The notes: generated by a model from the letters alone, not told the origin. A stretch of DNA of 64,000 bases from Lutjanus erythropterus (GCA_020091685.1 CM034600.1:36202077-36266076), one strand, 5' to 3'; counted from the first letter of the stretch, positions 10,200-23,210 are shown. Numbers and translations: made by a program.

Positions 10200-11889
10200 T
10201 TCCATCTGTCTCTATGGCTTAGGCATTCACACCCACACGTATACTCACACAGAAAAAGTGTGGACACTTTTTGAAAGACATACGCACACAGATTTACACA
10301 CACAAAGGCGTTAAATTGCAGCTGTGGTCAACTCGCTGTTGCCCTCAGTAAAGATGGCTGCCCCCGACAACTCGCCCTCATCAAGGGTGTCAGGGGGCAG
10401 CAGCCTTCATCCTTTAACCGAATCAGGTTGGATGAAAGGGCCGATCGCGCAAGATGGCCAGCCACGACGCTTGCCATCGCCAAATGAGGCAGAGCGGAGC
10501 GCAGGTGTCTGCCCTCAAGGTTCAGCGGCAAAAGCCTGCGATTGTGAGCTACCGGATGCTTTTTACTCACAAAGTTCCACTTGCACAACACTGCTGTTGT
10601 CCAAGACTTGACCCTGTCTTCAAGTGCTGTGGATATAAAAGCTGTGCTATAGCTGTGCTGCATTTTTTTTTTTCTTTATGGCCAATCAGAGATGTTTTCT
10701 ATCTGTAGGTAAACATCATCAAAAGTATGATTTTGATTTCTTGTAATTTGTAAGAAGCATATGTGCTGAAAAACTTGACATTCATTGATCTTCAAGGTTG
10801 CAGTCTTGGAGCGGAACCTGCTTATTCGCCAGCAGGTTAAAAGTAAAATGTAATCAGTGTGCATCTGATATGTTCTTCACTTTACATAAGGCTGGTTGAT
10901 TGATTGTGAAGGTTTTTCTATCATCTTGATTATTCAAACCCTCTGGCACTGCTGCATTTGCCTCCTGCTCCTGTCTGTGTTCACAAACTTTTGCGAAGCC
11001 TACAAAAGTCCTCACTAACTTCAGCTCTACTCGTGTCCAACTGGAATAGTGATTTTCTTTCTCCCTTTAGGTAGTAAATCATGTTTACAGTGTTTTTGAA
11101 AATGGTGCAATCAGAGATGTTCTGATACCAGAATAAGGTGACCAGTTAAGAATGGGTTAAATTCGGGACAGTGGAGTTGGGGGTGAGCGTAATGTGGATA
11201 TAATGACAAAGTAAGTAAACGCAAACAATAGAAGAGCTACAACAGTCTGGTAAATGCACTTTACTGTAATGCAGCCTCTAAAACCAGGAATAGGCAAAGT
11301 TTATTATATAACAATTGAACAATATCCAAAATCTAAGATGATATCTAGTTTAATAGCTCAATATTGATATAATATCAATACATGGACAGTCATAACATCA
11401 GACTGTAACTTGGATAATTTGTTATTAATGTTATGAAGATGATTCACAGAATCTGAGGATGATCTGAACACAGTGGCTGTATGTGGATGAAGATGTATGA
11501 ACCATTATGCAGAGATAGCGGGTAAATTACAGATATTTTAAATGATTTTTCAGCAGATGATATCATTAAGATGTAGCTGACAAACATGTTTTCTAGATAT
11601 TTTTTCACAGATTACTCCTGCAGTGGCGGCTGCACCGTCATCTGGTTTAAAACTGTTATCTATTACAGCCTAATCAATGGAAGAGACCAGTGAAAACACA
11701 TCAATAATACTCACATATTTTACAAAAATGAACAGGAAATTTGTTAATAATAGAAGCAGGAATTATACATAATTGACTGGATTAAAATATGATATATTAT
11801 CTGTTACTATAACAGTTAATATTCAGAACAAACAGGACAGGATTGGAGACAAAGCTGTGGATTTCTGACATGATATTGAAGTACACCAC
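10200..11889. other. Intronic stretch, nothing firm
   Basis: 10330-10560 is locally GC-richer and open on both strands (10324-10611 +, 10328-10663 -), but neither product shows domains. The rest is AT-rich. No RNA gene was seen. Confidence 0.5.
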
Positions 11890-12136
11890 TTAAAGGGATA
11901 GTTCATCCAAAAATGAAAATTCAGTCATTATCTACTCATTCTCATCCAGATTTAGAGTTGGGTTTATTTTGTTAGATCGCAAGACACTGCTGGAGTTTCA
12001 CAGGAGAACAGTATTGCTGACTCAAACAGTGGAAGTGAATGGTGACCAGTTTTCAAACGTAAAAAAAACACCTGGAAAATAAACAACAAAATTCCCCCAT
12101 ACTGCTTGTCTCTTGGCTAATCCAAGTCTCCTAAAG
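11890..12136 (+). mobile_element. Half copy of a TTAA-flanked palindromic MITE
   Basis: Begins TTAAAGGGATAGTTCATCC and runs through tgaaaattcagtcattatct, cactgctggagtttcacagg and gaagtgaatggtgaccag to ccaagtctcctaaag. The same blocks occur in the same order in the left arm at 62591-62833, but here the sequence stops at the palindrome centre and the mirror arm is absent. The family resembles palindromic teleost MITEs such as the Angel elements. TTAA at the end suggests a piggyBac- or Kolobok-type target. Confidence 0.8.
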
Positions 12137-12879
12137 TACTGACATGCTGTTTGCACACCGTCACAACACACACACCCAGTTCAGACAGTGTGCAATGTGC
12201 ACGTGAATGTAGCTTTCTTCACCAACCAAACCCAATGTCTTCCAACATCTGGACATAAATTGAAGGTGGTTTGGTTCAGACTCAGGCTGTAGAAGCACCA
12301 CAGGACTGCATGCTTTCCTTTGATTGATGGTTACACTTAAATATAAATACAAGATATGTATGTACATTAAACATACATCACTCCACAGGTAAATTATAGG
12401 GGCTGCCAGAGGCTCCCCTTAAAGAGCTTGGAAGCATTAAAGAATCATCTCAGACTCAGTGCAGGTCAGAGCATCAGCTGAGTGCTTTGAATTTAAAGAT
12501 GCCCAATTACCCTAGGATTTGGGCCCAATGTGACTCTGCTAGGCTCGGTATTAAGGTGATGGATTGTGGGTAATTACCTGGGATGGACTCATATCTCATC
12601 CAGGAGGGGATGTAGCAGGTTCAGGAGCTCAAGTCCCACAACAGAGTGCTGCCTGACCAACTGACTTATTCATGTCAAGAGACTGCAGAGAGAGAAAGAA
12701 AATAATAATAAGAAAAAAAAAAAAAGAAAAAGAAAATGTAAATGAAGTCTGTTTTCTCTGCACACCAGATGTGACATTTGGTGATGCAATTTTTAAGAAA
12801 TACTCACAGCTAAGACAAGTCTGAGTCATTCTTTTAAAGCAGATGGGAGGAGGTGACATTTAACCTACACAAACACAAG

Positions 12880-12881
<2 letters not shown>

Positions 12882-12916
<35 letters not shown>
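12882..12916. repeat. (CA)n microsatellite
   Basis: About 17 CA units. Confidence 0.96.
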
Positions 12917-12918
<2 letters not shown>

Positions 12919-12967
12919 ATTTTAGTACTACTGTGTTAAAATGACAAAGTTTTTTTCTGTAAAAAAG

Positions 12968-13012
12968 AAAAAAAGTACTTAAGTACAGTGCCTGAGTAAA
13001 TGTACTACACTG
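12968..13012 (-). mobile_element. Fragment of the GTACTTAAGTAC repeat (family E)
   Basis: Contains aaagtacttaagtacagtgc then gagtaaatgtac. Its reverse complement matches the start of a common teleost TIR element related to the one at 42779-43464. Confidence 0.5.
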
Positions 13013-13549
13013 CACATTATGTGTTTGGGTAAAGAAAGTTTTAAGTTTTTACCTCAAAGACTTTATTCAACTTTATGCAATTTTTCACAGTCACAGCTAA
13101 GAAAATTTTGTCACTCTTTTAGCCAGATGGAGGATGTGACATTCAACCAACACAAAACACAACAAACACACACTGCAATTATTAATGACTGTGAAATGTC
13201 TCCCTTGTTGTGTAGCTGCATCAGATGGACGAGAGAGTGAAAGACAAGCACGGGCTTGTGCTGCTCACGTGTCAGGTGTGATGAACGGATGCAGGGGCAG
13301 TGGGAGGCTGGCACTGTGAGATAACAGCAGAGAGAGACAAAGAAAGATTGACAGAGACACAGAGGAATTCTCGTATTTGTCCAGTGGGTGGTTCGCTTGG
13401 TTATGAAGCCCCAAACAGAGATGGAGATGGATGGAAATGCCTACAAAGGATTATGTCAATTGGACACCTCCCTGTTGAAGGAATTCAAAAATTAAAAGGG
13501 AAAATGACAGCAACAGGGAAGATACATTACAACAGTAAACCTGTATCAG

Positions 13550-13640
13550 GCCTGGGGGTAACAGATTACTTACATGTAACAGGATTATATAATTAGGATA
13601 CAGAAAAGGTAACTATTCCATTACTGTTAAAGAAAAAAAG
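13550..13640 (+). repeat. Small fragment of a GGGGTAAC...ATTAC repeat
   Basis: The phrase gggggtaacagattactt followed by aggtaactattccattac resembles a dispersed fish element containing alternating GTAAC/ATTAC words. Too short to classify. Confidence 0.3.
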
Positions 13641-13953
13641 ATGTGATCAGTAAAAACGATATATTACCATGCACAGTGTGCACACATTGCAACACTTTCT
13701 TACAATACCACTCTGGTCTCAGTGAAACGAGATAATCTTATAGTCAATTTATTGGCCTCTGGTGAAAAAAACTGAAAAAGCTTCACTGAGTGGAAATTGT
13801 CCATTATTTTGTCTTTAAATCTGAAAAGGAGAACAACATCACAGCTCTGCTTTCAGCTGTGAAACTGCTGCCTTCATCCAAATAACATTTACCTTTAAAA
13901 CAACCGTTCATGTTAGCTACACAGACCAACCGTTCATATTAGCTATATGAACA

Positions 13954-13993
13954 CACATCCTCACACCCTCTGTTGTTTGGGTGTGAGGATGTG
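13954..13993. other. Perfect 15-bp stem-loop
   Basis: CACATCCTCACACCC (13954-13968) is followed by a 10-base loop and its exact reverse complement (13979-13993). Just before it, caaccgttcat...ttagcta is tandemly duplicated (about 13902-13946). No flanking terminal repeats were found and the role is unknown. The stem is shorter than a typical miRNA precursor. Confidence 0.7.
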
Positions 13994-13999
13994 ATGCTA

Positions 14000-14650
14000 C
14001 ACCAGGATGAAGATCCTCATTTGTCTGATTGCTGAAACCTTAGCACCGAGCGCATTTATGAATGCATTTTGTGGATTTTTCTTCTCATCTCTTTCAGTGC
14101 AGTCATGTGAAAAAGTGATCACTTCAAGGCCAGTATGGACTGGAGGAATAACATGAGCAGCCCAACACTCTCAAGGGGATTTTGTCTTGTGTGTACTGTG
14201 TTATGACAGGCTTGAAAAAAAAAAGGCAAACCTGTCCATTAAACATTTATTGCTGCTGTGTCCAGGGATTCTAGCTCATCTGTACGCCACTGTCAGCAGC
14301 TATTTTGCATTTTCTCTCCAGTTCTCTCTCTGCCTTCGATCAGTGGATATGATATGTATTCTGAGCTGTCCTCCCTGAACACCAGAGGATCCTGTTTACT
14401 GTAAAATGAGCTGAACGTTGTCCTCTGGCAGCAGCGACTTTTTGATACTTGGGAAAACAAAATCATTGACAATCAAGACAATTAGGCAATTGAATATTCC
14501 TGTTAAAAACTGCAATTTCCAATTCTATAAATTTTTCTGCACCTTAAGCCTGTAATAAAGTCTGAATTGAACTGAATTACAGCAATTTCAACCTTATTTT
14601 ATGGCGAATGTGCTTTAATAAAAGCAATTTGCGGTATTTTTTATGGCATT
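14000..14650. other. Intronic stretch, nothing recognised
   Basis: AT-rich. The short frame at 14187-14378 shows no domain. Confidence 0.5.
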
Positions 14651-14654
14651 TATA

Positions 14655-14658
<4 letters not shown>

Positions 14659-14694
<36 letters not shown>
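14659..14694. repeat. (TG)n microsatellite
   Basis: 18 TG units. Confidence 0.96.
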
Positions 14695-14698
<4 letters not shown>

Positions 14699-14699
14699 A

Positions 14700-16440
14700 T
14701 TTAAAAAAGTAAAATAATGTAGTGAATTTCTGAGAACTTTTCTTTTACAGTGTGCAACTGATACAGATATACATCCTCAAATACACAGACACATAAACTC
14801 TGTATGCACCTAGTTTTCCTCTAACGCAAAACTCTTCAAACCCTAATCCTAACCCACTTTTTGAGGTAAAGAGAAGGTAAAAAAGTAAAGTTTTCTTCTT
14901 GATGGATCACCTATAAATCGTCATTTAAATGCCAGAATTAAAGACAGATGGGAAGCGAAAGCGGCAGACAGTGGCTGTCCAATAGTACACCTCTTCCTCG
15001 TAAACAAAGATGATAAAATGCACAGAGGAAAAGCCATCAAGCAGCGTTAATTGCATGTCTGCCGGGAAACTCTTCTCTCAGTGTCTTTTTGTTTTTCCAG
15101 ACATGCTTTTGCACTTTTTTTTCTGACAGCGCAGCAAGCTTGGTGTGTTTTCAGCACTCAGTGCTGTCAGAGAACAGGAGAGAAAGAGTTTTAACTTTCA
15201 GCAGCAGGGCACCGCAGTGCAGATGTGTTGTCAGCTCATAGCAACAACAAGAACCACAGGCAGGGATTCCTACGAGCATCTGTTCAGTGCTAAAGGCCTA
15301 AAAAGGTGGACTACAGGGAGAGAAAACGTCATACTGAATTCAGCACAGAACAGCCCGGAGACAGAGAGAAGAGAGACTGAAGCTGTGTTCACATGGAGCA
15401 GGTTTTTTTTTTTTTTTTTTTTTGTGAGGGAAAAGTGCTGCCTGGAGACATTTTTGTAAAGGAAACAGGATCTGTTTCCATAACAACAGACCGATCCACA
15501 CGGTACGTTGTAGGACATAATCAGCCCTTCGCGTTTAGTTTGAGACATCAAAATGCCACCATTCCCTGGAGCAAAAAAACATCAGGCACTGAAAAAAAAA
15601 GAAAACACACACATTAATAAATCTCAGGTGTCGTTTAGACACAGGCGCAGGAAGAATCAGCTGAATCTCAAGAGAAGCTGAAGAGTGACAAGTTTCAGGC
15701 TTATTCATTTTCCGCACTTCCAAGGCAAACATGAACATGAACACTCCCTGTGCAAAAGATGAGCAACTTTCTTGGCAAATATCTGGTTCTTTGATGAAAA
15801 AATTGAGAGAACAAGCTTGTGCACATATAAACTAAAGTCAATTACAGCTACAACCAAGGGGCATTTCAGTCAGAAACATCTAATCACAGAGCTTCAAATT
15901 GCCTGTCCTCACCAGAAAAATGGGAGAATAGGTCATCGCATTACTCATATTTACCTTCCATGTTAGGCGCCGACCTCTTCAAATTCAGGGAAGTCATGGA
16001 AGTAAACAAGCCACCATTGCTGCAGCGCAAGTACTTTTTAAGTAGCATTACCTTTGACAATGACGTCTATGAGGTTGGACAGAACCGTAGTGTCAAACGT
16101 CAACTTTAAATAAAAGGAAAGTGCACTAATGCCTTTAGTTCATGAATAGTGCCCCTCTCTTAGACCATACACAGCAGACATGGTGTCTAGAGAGGATCTC
16201 AAGACCCTCATAAGATCTTATGAGAGTCATTATTTTATCCAAAAACCATGAGAAAATCTCACTAGAGTTTTGCAAATCTTGGGTTCCCTTCTAGAGACAA
16301 CCAGCAGACACTGAGAGCGATAGACACTAAGACATTATGCCATTAGATTGTGGAACACATAAAGCAGTTGTCGGATTTGTGTAGTAGCTATAGTAATTAA
16401 GACTGGAAATGTGTAAAGAACGATGAAGTCTGTGTAAGAA
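14700..16440. other. Intronic stretch with a poly-T run and a short perfect palindrome
   Basis: Holds 21 consecutive T at 15403-15423 and the 18-bp perfect palindrome CTCATAAGATCTTATGAG at 16207-16224. Frames at 15145-15459 and 15270-15551 (minus) run through the homopolymer and lack domains. Confidence 0.6.
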
Positions 16441-16670
16441 GGAGGTGAACTTGTCGGTCAGACACACTTTCAGGAGACTGGGGTTCATGTCCTGGGTGAA
16501 ACCAAAAGTCAGTGTTGATTTATTTAAAGTTTTAAGTTACTTTAGTTACGTTACGTATGTCACTTCCATCACTTCACTTTTGTTACTTTATTTATGTAAC
16601 ATTTAATATTTTAACCTAAACTATGATTTTTTCCTAAACCTAACCAAGTAGTTAAGCATGCCTAAACTAG
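16440..16670 (+). repeat. Dispersed repeat with tRNA-like B-box (family C, copy 1)
   Basis: Contains gactggggttcatgtcctgg and gtgaaaccaaaag, then gatttatttaaagttttaag, gtcacttccatcac, ttttaacctaaactatgat and cctaaacctaaccaagtag. The same order recurs at 18370-18660, and the first part at 49975-50170. GGTTCATGTCC is 9 of 11 to a Pol III B-box, so a tRNA-derived SINE is possible, but I cannot align an A-box. Confidence 0.6.
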
Positions 16671-17060
16671 GGATACGTGCGACTCGTCGACTGCACATTT
16701 AAACGTCGCCACCCTCACTAGTTGGAACCAGAAATTCTAGTCGTTTAAACTGTTTATCAATATTTCATTCATGCACAGTTCCAGTTATCAGTTGTCTTTA
16801 CGATGTTATGCAGCCGCCCGCCACTAGTCGGAGCTGTGACCCAATCCCGGCCCCTCTTGCCGTATGCTGTAAGCACATATGCCCCGATCGCCCAGGCAAC
16901 CCCAGATGTTTTTATCAGCGATGTCGGACAGATTACAGCTCGTAAAACCAGCGCAGTTTGGCAGTGTTTACATCAATCGACTGGAGCAACACATGCAGCA
17001 CAGACGCGGACATTAACCTGCAAGCAGAGCAACTGCTGCTGCTAGCACTGCTAACGCAAG
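16668..17060 (+). mobile_element. Fragment of an ACTAGTCGAC hAT-like element
   Basis: The start ctagggatacgtgcgactcg, then tcgactgcac, and cactagttggaaccagaaat matches in order the element at 60533-60765 (gatgtgcgccgttagtcgac, then gctagttcgcaccagaaata). It runs on into GC-richer sequence ending ctgctaacgcaagcatgag that could be the 5' leader of a longer copy. No transposase frame survives. Confidence 0.5.
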
Positions 17061-18369
17061 CATGAGTTCACTGGGATTCTGTGTTAGTTTCAATTATTTT
17101 AGTTGATCAGATAGAGAGATAGAGAGATATTATAACAAATCTAGCTAGGGCATTTGCCCACGGACTTATTGAATTTAATTATTTAAAACTAATTTCCACT
17201 TTGACTGATGTTGAGAGGCTGCGGTGGTGGACTTTTCAAACATGTCCCTGTTGGATTTTGTTTAATCTTCTAGTGTTTAAATATTAGTTTGCCTCTTAAG
17301 TACAGCTCTGGAGGAGTGTTTTGACATGTATCCTGCGCTTTACAATTAAAAATGACACGAACAGCGTTTAACAATGACAGCACTGTGAATGGCCGCGTGC
17401 AGATAAAAAAATGACAAAATGACAATTTTCTGTGAGCTTTAATTTAGTGGGTGTGAAGATTAAATACAAAAAAGGGACATATTTAACATCTTTTTCGAGT
17501 CTGTCATTATTGGTTCATGTTAAATGAATAAAAACATTAAAGTGATAAAACACATTTACAGGATAACAACAAAACCAAGCTTGAAGGCAAGAAAAGCACT
17601 CCAGGTGAGAGGTGTTATAGTTTAGCTGTGCAATAACAATTCCATGTTGCTTCTTGACTGATGTGACTTTGCAAGGATTTTTAATTTGGTGGAGGAGGAG
17701 GAATGAAGCACAGATTGGAGAGAATCCACAGAGAGAGAAGGGCAAGAGGCACGGAAGAGGGATGTCAAGTAAATCTTTACCGTCCCTGGAGTGTGGTGTG
17801 GAGCACACCTGAGCAATTAAGGCCTGTCTACTGTTTGGCTCAGTTGCCAAAACAAATCTGGATGTTGCTGTTTTTCGTCTGATTCCCCAGATGGAAAAAT
17901 GTGCAACAAAGTGGAATAGTGTTTATTTTCCATTAAATTCTGTGTTACGGACTTGTGCTGCAATCCATTGTACTTGGAACTTGGAAAAAACAACCTTCAA
18001 CATGGGAAAAAAGCAGTTGAACGGTCACTGAAGTTGGAATTCTAAGCTGGAAACTCAGGCAAGATCCGTCTCACCTGACATAAACACACCTGACGTCACA
18101 GTAATACGTTTCATCAGTTTTTACTATGTTTAGCATTTGTGTTCAGAAACATGCTGTAACAACTTCCTTGTTGCCATTTTGATTTCCGTTCACTTTATTT
18201 ATGCTTGATAGAAGTCCTCACCAGCAGCTTATTCCGACTGACGTGTTGGTTTTTTGGTAGGCGGTGCCCCCTAGTGGACGTAGTAAACATGACAGGAGAA
18301 GTTTTAGGAGCTAAAAAAGGTGGTGTAGATGGATGGACGCATAGGTCTTCGCAACCTGCATGGGGGGAA
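17061..18369. other. Intronic stretch, nothing recognised
   Basis: AT-rich. The minus-strand frame at 17515-17850 shows no domain. A short (gata/gaga)n stretch lies at about 17107-17130. Confidence 0.5.
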
Positions 18370-18660
18370 AAAAGTAAATGTAGACATATTTAAAGTTTTG
18401 AGTAACTTCCAATTTTTTTTCAAAATCTAACCAAGGAGTTTTTGTGCCTACATGTCACGTGAGTCATGTTGTGGTGTGTGTGACATCACTTCCATCGTGT
18501 GACATAGGTAATTATTTTAACCTAAATTGTGATCTTTTCCTAACCCTAACAAATTAGTTTTATTGACTAAACCCAGCCAAACTGTGACCGTTTTACAGTG
18601 AAAACCATGTATGTACCATGAGTTACATCACGTGACCGACGTAGCATAGTTAAGGTCTGG
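18370..18660 (+). repeat. Dispersed repeat (family C, copy 2)
   Basis: Shares with copy 1, in order: atatttaaagttttgagtaa, gtgacatcacttccatcgtg, attttaacctaaattgtgat, tttcctaaccctaacaaatt. It also has accctaaccaaactgtgac-type sequence that continues past the end of copy 1. The tRNA-like head is missing here. Confidence 0.6.
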
Positions 18661-19160
18661 TAAACCAGAATTCCTTTGTCTCAGTAGTTCACATGATCAG
18701 CTAGAAAGTAGATGTACTTTGTGGGAGCTGTTAAAACTACAAAAACACTCAGTTATACGGGGGTGTTGCAGAGTACAGACACCAGTTCAGTGTTGTGTTG
18801 CTGGCAAGTTAACTCATGGAACCAACCATAGTGACTGCTTTAATTTTCAGCGCTGGGATAAAATTTAGAAGCTGCTTCTTCTAATTTTACTCAACCATGT
18901 ATGATGCCAACCTTGGTGTCAGAATCACTCTAACAAATACGTTAACATTCACACACACTAATTATCCCTGCCAGGTGTAAGGCTGTGTGTCTGTGTGTCT
19001 GTGTGCATATGTGCGTGATCAAGGGACTTGTGTATTATCTGCAGCTAATCTTGCATACTAATGGCTCGATCAGCTATTTTTTTTTTTTTTTTTGTGCACA
19101 TTATGCAAAACCTTTTTTGGCCAAAGGCATTATGTTTTCATGTCATCCCATTTTTCATGA

Positions 19161-19497
19161 ATGTGATATCTCAAGAGCAACTTGAGGGGATCTTCAGACC
19201 CGGTTCAAGGGTCCACTTGGACTCAAAGATGAACTGGATTAGATTTTGGTGGTCAAAGGTCAAAGGTCAAGGTCACAGTGAGATATCGTGAAGGCGATAT
19301 CTCAGGAATGCTTGGAGGGAAACTCTTCACACTTGATTCAAGCTTCCACTTGGACTTCAGGATGAAGTGATTCGATGTTTGTGGTCAAAGGTCGCTGTGA
19401 CTGCACTAAATGTGTTTTTAATTATGACACAAATATCTAATAAGATGAAATGATAAGGTGATGTCATTTTACATCCAGAAGGTCAAAGGTCAACTTA
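19161..19497 (+). repeat. Repeat with tandem GATATCTCA units and DR1 nuclear-receptor sites (family D, copy 1)
   Basis: Two tandem sub-units begin gatatctcaa (19164) and gatatctcag (19296), 132 bp apart. Each continues cttgaggg..., tccacttggactcaa..., gatgaa.tg.att and ends in ggtcaaaggtc. The first ends with four AGGTCA-type half-sites in a row, including a perfect DR1 AGGTCAAAGGTCA at 19257-19269. A second perfect DR1 lies at 19480-19492. Copies 2 and 3 are at 27570-27930 and 58560-58815. Confidence 0.8.
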
Positions 19498-19499
19498 AC

Positions 19500-20840
19500 A
19501 TAACCAATTTAACCTAGACACCATGTTTAGCTCTGTATCAGTCCGCTGTACACCTTTTGTAAGTGAAAACAACATTTCCACTTGGAAATGATTCACTGGA
19601 ATCAGACATGTATAATGATAACTTCTATTTTACCAAAAAATAGACCTAACACCTTTTATTAAATGCCTTCAAAGTCTTCAGAACACATTCTATGAGTCTG
19701 GAAAATATGGATGTAGTCTGCAACTTGACTGGTTGTTGGAGTTTGCTGGGAGCCGCAAGTGATCAACAGTTCCTTGAGATTGAAGCTAACGACAACATAT
19801 ATGCAGGTCATGTTAAAGTTGGCAGAGGTTTGCAATTCTCCACTAGTTACATCTGGTAGTTGCGGCTGCATTGCAGTAGGTGCTTCACCGTATGTTGCCT
19901 GGCGGGGATCTGCAATCTACTGAGTGCATTCTTCTAGTTTAATTTTGCATATTTGACTTCTCAGCTGTGTTATATTACTAGTCGGAGGTAGATGACAGTA
20001 GAGAAAGGATTGGATTTTGATCAGCTTTATATTATCCAGTATTAATCTTTTAAAAGATGCTTGGATCATGCCCTGATACTGGTCTTTTTATAATTTGACA
20101 GTGTGAAGCAGTTCGAATTATACCAGTGATCTTGACTCAAAATGCAAAATGATAATGATTGAATCTTTTGAAAAACAATTTCACTGAAATCTCCAAATGA
20201 ACAGGTTTACTTTTCTTCATTTGCCCTTGGGCAAGAACACAGTGTTAATCAACAGTCTGCGATTTGAATCGCTATAGTAAGCAAAGTCCTTAGAAAATCT
20301 TTAGAGAATGCATTTGGAAAGTTAGGTAAATAATGGGTCAATGAGCAATGAGCTGCTGCTCAAAAATAAACAGAGCTAGACTGAATCCATTGAAAATTGT
20401 ATTTTTTTAAAATCAGATTCATCCAGATTTGTTTGTTGATTGTTTTTAAATTGAAATTTTCACCAGTTTTACCCCCACATGTTTACGACAAATTTTAATA
20501 AACTCTGAACATAGCGATCCATAAGCACACGTGGATGCAGCGTCGCTCTGCAGACGTGGCTGCTGGTGTATGTTACCTGTGGGACTAAAACCTGCGATGT
20601 TGGTCTATTCTGCTGTTTTTGTGGTGACGTCAGCCACTTGTAGCGTAGAGTGTAGAGCTTTATGAATAGGCAGAAACATTAAACATTCATGCTGTGGCTT
20701 AGACACATGACGCTGTCCGAAAAGGTAATTACGCACAGATGGTCCGTGTATGAGAGTCACAAAAAAACAAAAAGGCATGGACACACACAGTTTTGAGTTT
20801 AACCTCTTATTAGTCAGCCAAGACTTCAAACTTATTACAT
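19500..20840. other. Intronic stretch, nothing recognised
   Basis: AT-rich. Short frames only (19659-19871 minus), without domains. Confidence 0.5.
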
Positions 20841-20842
20841 TT

Positions 20843-20844
<2 letters not shown>

Positions 20845-20883
<39 letters not shown>
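20845..20883. repeat. (TG)n microsatellite
   Basis: 19 TG units. Confidence 0.96.
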
Positions 20884-20884
<1 letters not shown>

Positions 20885-21260
20885 ATTCAGCATTGTTAAG
20901 GTCAAAACTGACTTCTCTTGTGTGTTTTTATTCATACCTGTATCCTCTGGAAAAATCTCAAATCAGACAACAACAAAAAAGTGGTGTGTGTGCGTGCATG
21001 CATTTGTGTGCTGAGGTGTGGGTCGATCTTGGGGGTGTTACTCCGAGTTTCTCTGTGAAAATAGATTGAGGCAGATGGAAACAGAGGTAAAAAAAAATAG
21101 AGAGAGGTCAATAAACAACGAAAGCGAGGTACAGGGAGAGACAAATAAAGGGCAAAGGGAAAGAGATATGAAATGAAAGAGAATGAGGGAGCATCTAATG
21201 TGATATTATCTGATATCCTTTCATTTTTTATCTCCTCTGTGGTTCCCTTTACTAATCAGA

Positions 21261-21263
21261 GTG

Positions 21264-21298
<35 letters not shown>

Positions 21299-21312
21299 GT
21301 ATGTGTGTGTGT
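21261..21312. repeat. Interrupted (GT)n microsatellite
   Basis: GT runs separated by a TT at about 21278 and an AT at 21301-21302. A purine-rich patch precedes it (about 21070-21190). Confidence 0.95.
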
Positions 21313-22880
21313 AATCTGCATTCACAGAAAGCCATTAATGATCCCCCTGATGAAATCTGTTTATTCATTAGTTTGCTCCTTCATCCGTCACACAGGTTTA
21401 TCTGCAACGTCTCTGCTTGATTTTGGCAAAAATTCAGGGAACGACGCCTCGACGGAAGTGAATTTTTTTGCACAACACAAACTGGTGAAGCACTTTCGGA
21501 TCGAGGTATTATGAGGAGCACGTAATATTTGCTTTCTTTCTCAGAGTTAGATGAGAAATTCAATATCAGGATGTGGGTATTTTAGCTTGGCAGATTGGAA
21601 GCAGGAGGAAACGGCTCGTCTTGCTTTGTCCACAGTTCCACAAATAAGCCTAGAAACACCTTTAAGTACCCCCTAATGAACACAATGTATCTTGTTTGTT
21701 TAATCCATACATGAAAAGACGTTTCACCCAAATCAGTGACAATAGTAGCACTAACTTTAATCAGTGAGGCCCACTGTTTGCTCCATGTGGCTAATATTAG
21801 CTAGCTGCCGAGGCAGTCCACTGTACGCCTCGAATATAATGTGCTGTCACAGATACCAATTTTCAGAAAATTCTAGCCAGACGGACTTAACCACGGTATT
21901 TTTGGTGATGCAAAACGAGGTCTTAGGTTGTGAATGTCTTTAAAGACAAACTAACGTACCTGAGGTTACAGGTGGATGTCATGATGTGACTGGTTAGATA
22001 AGCGCCAATCAGATTTTGTTTTACATGAAGAAAAAATGGGTTTTTGTACCATTTTTGGCGTACTGTATCTTTTTAAATAGTTGTTTACCTCTAATAAACA
22101 TGAAACGGGCAAACAAAAACAGACGTTCCAGACCAGAATGGAAATTTCAAAGGAGAACGTCCTGTTTGACTAATTTTGCTGTCAGCGAGAGGGGAGGTCT
22201 CTTAAATACAACATTTTCTTTGTCATATTCAATGAAGAGTCTTTGGGTCTTGGACTGTTGGTTGGACAAAAGAAGCAATTTGAAGGCCTTTTTTGAAGTT
22301 TAATAGTCTAAACAATCGATTAACTGGAAACATAATCGACAGATAAATTGATATGAAAATAATCTTAGTTTCAGCCTGAAGTGTGTTGTATTTTCATTGT
22401 ATTATAGGAACAAGAGGATCAGCGTAATAATTTTTGGTCTGCTGAATATTGTCACAGATCTTTGTGATGTTGTGGACCAGCACAAAAGAGGCAAACACAC
22501 ACCACCAAGGCGTTATCTGTGTTTACCGCCATTTACCACTAGTCATATTTATTAACCAACTGTTTTTCAGCACATTTTCCACAGGCTGTGTTCCCATCTC
22601 AACCAGCAATCCTTGAAGGCATCTACTGAACAAAAAAACAAGGCTCTTACAAACCAACTGTTCATTACCTGCCTGGCGGCAAACAGTCGACAGGCAGCAT
22701 CTGCCAGCAAATAAGTATGGCTTCGTTTCACTTTACACCTCGATTGAAACCGCCGGTGAGTGGTTAAAGGGTTGGGAGAGGAGCGCCGGCCAGCGAGTGT
22801 GTTAAAGAGACCCGTGAAAATGAAAGAGAGATCCTGTCACATCGTCTGTATGTGGATCCTTGACACGAAGCCAACCAGCA
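21313..22880. other. Intronic stretch, nothing recognised
   Basis: No exon, RNA gene or clear transposon was seen. The frame 22016-22303 starts in an A-rich run and has no domain. Confidence 0.5.
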
Positions 22881-22882
22881 GT

Positions 22883-22914
<32 letters not shown>
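22883..22914. repeat. (GA)n microsatellite
   Basis: About 16 GA units with one ATA interruption. Confidence 0.93.
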
Positions 22915-22988
22915 AAGATGGCTGTCATGTCATATCTGCCAGTCCTTGACCCTGTGACCCGAATACTCTGCAGAGATGGAGTGATGGC

Positions 22989-23019
22989 GTGTGTGAGTGT
23001 GTGTGTGTGTGTGTGTGTG
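22989..23019. repeat. (GT)n microsatellite
   Basis: About 15 units with one GA interruption. Confidence 0.93.
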
Positions 23020-23210
23020 CGTTTCCATCTGTTTCTCCCCATAGTGTTCATACTCAGCGGGGATTGAGCTCAGAGTGTCTTTTTGGCATAAAAACACCGA
23101 CCACAACGCCGTAACGGTTGATGTAATGATCTTATCAAAACCGAAACAGTGGAATGAAAGCTTCCGAGCGCTTCTGTTTGTACCTGTTGCTGTGTGCTTG
23201 TAAGCCTTGG

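Noticed and set aside
14843-14860. aaaccctaatcctaaccc, telomere-like
   Set aside because: Too short and imperfect. Similar words occur in common fish repeats.
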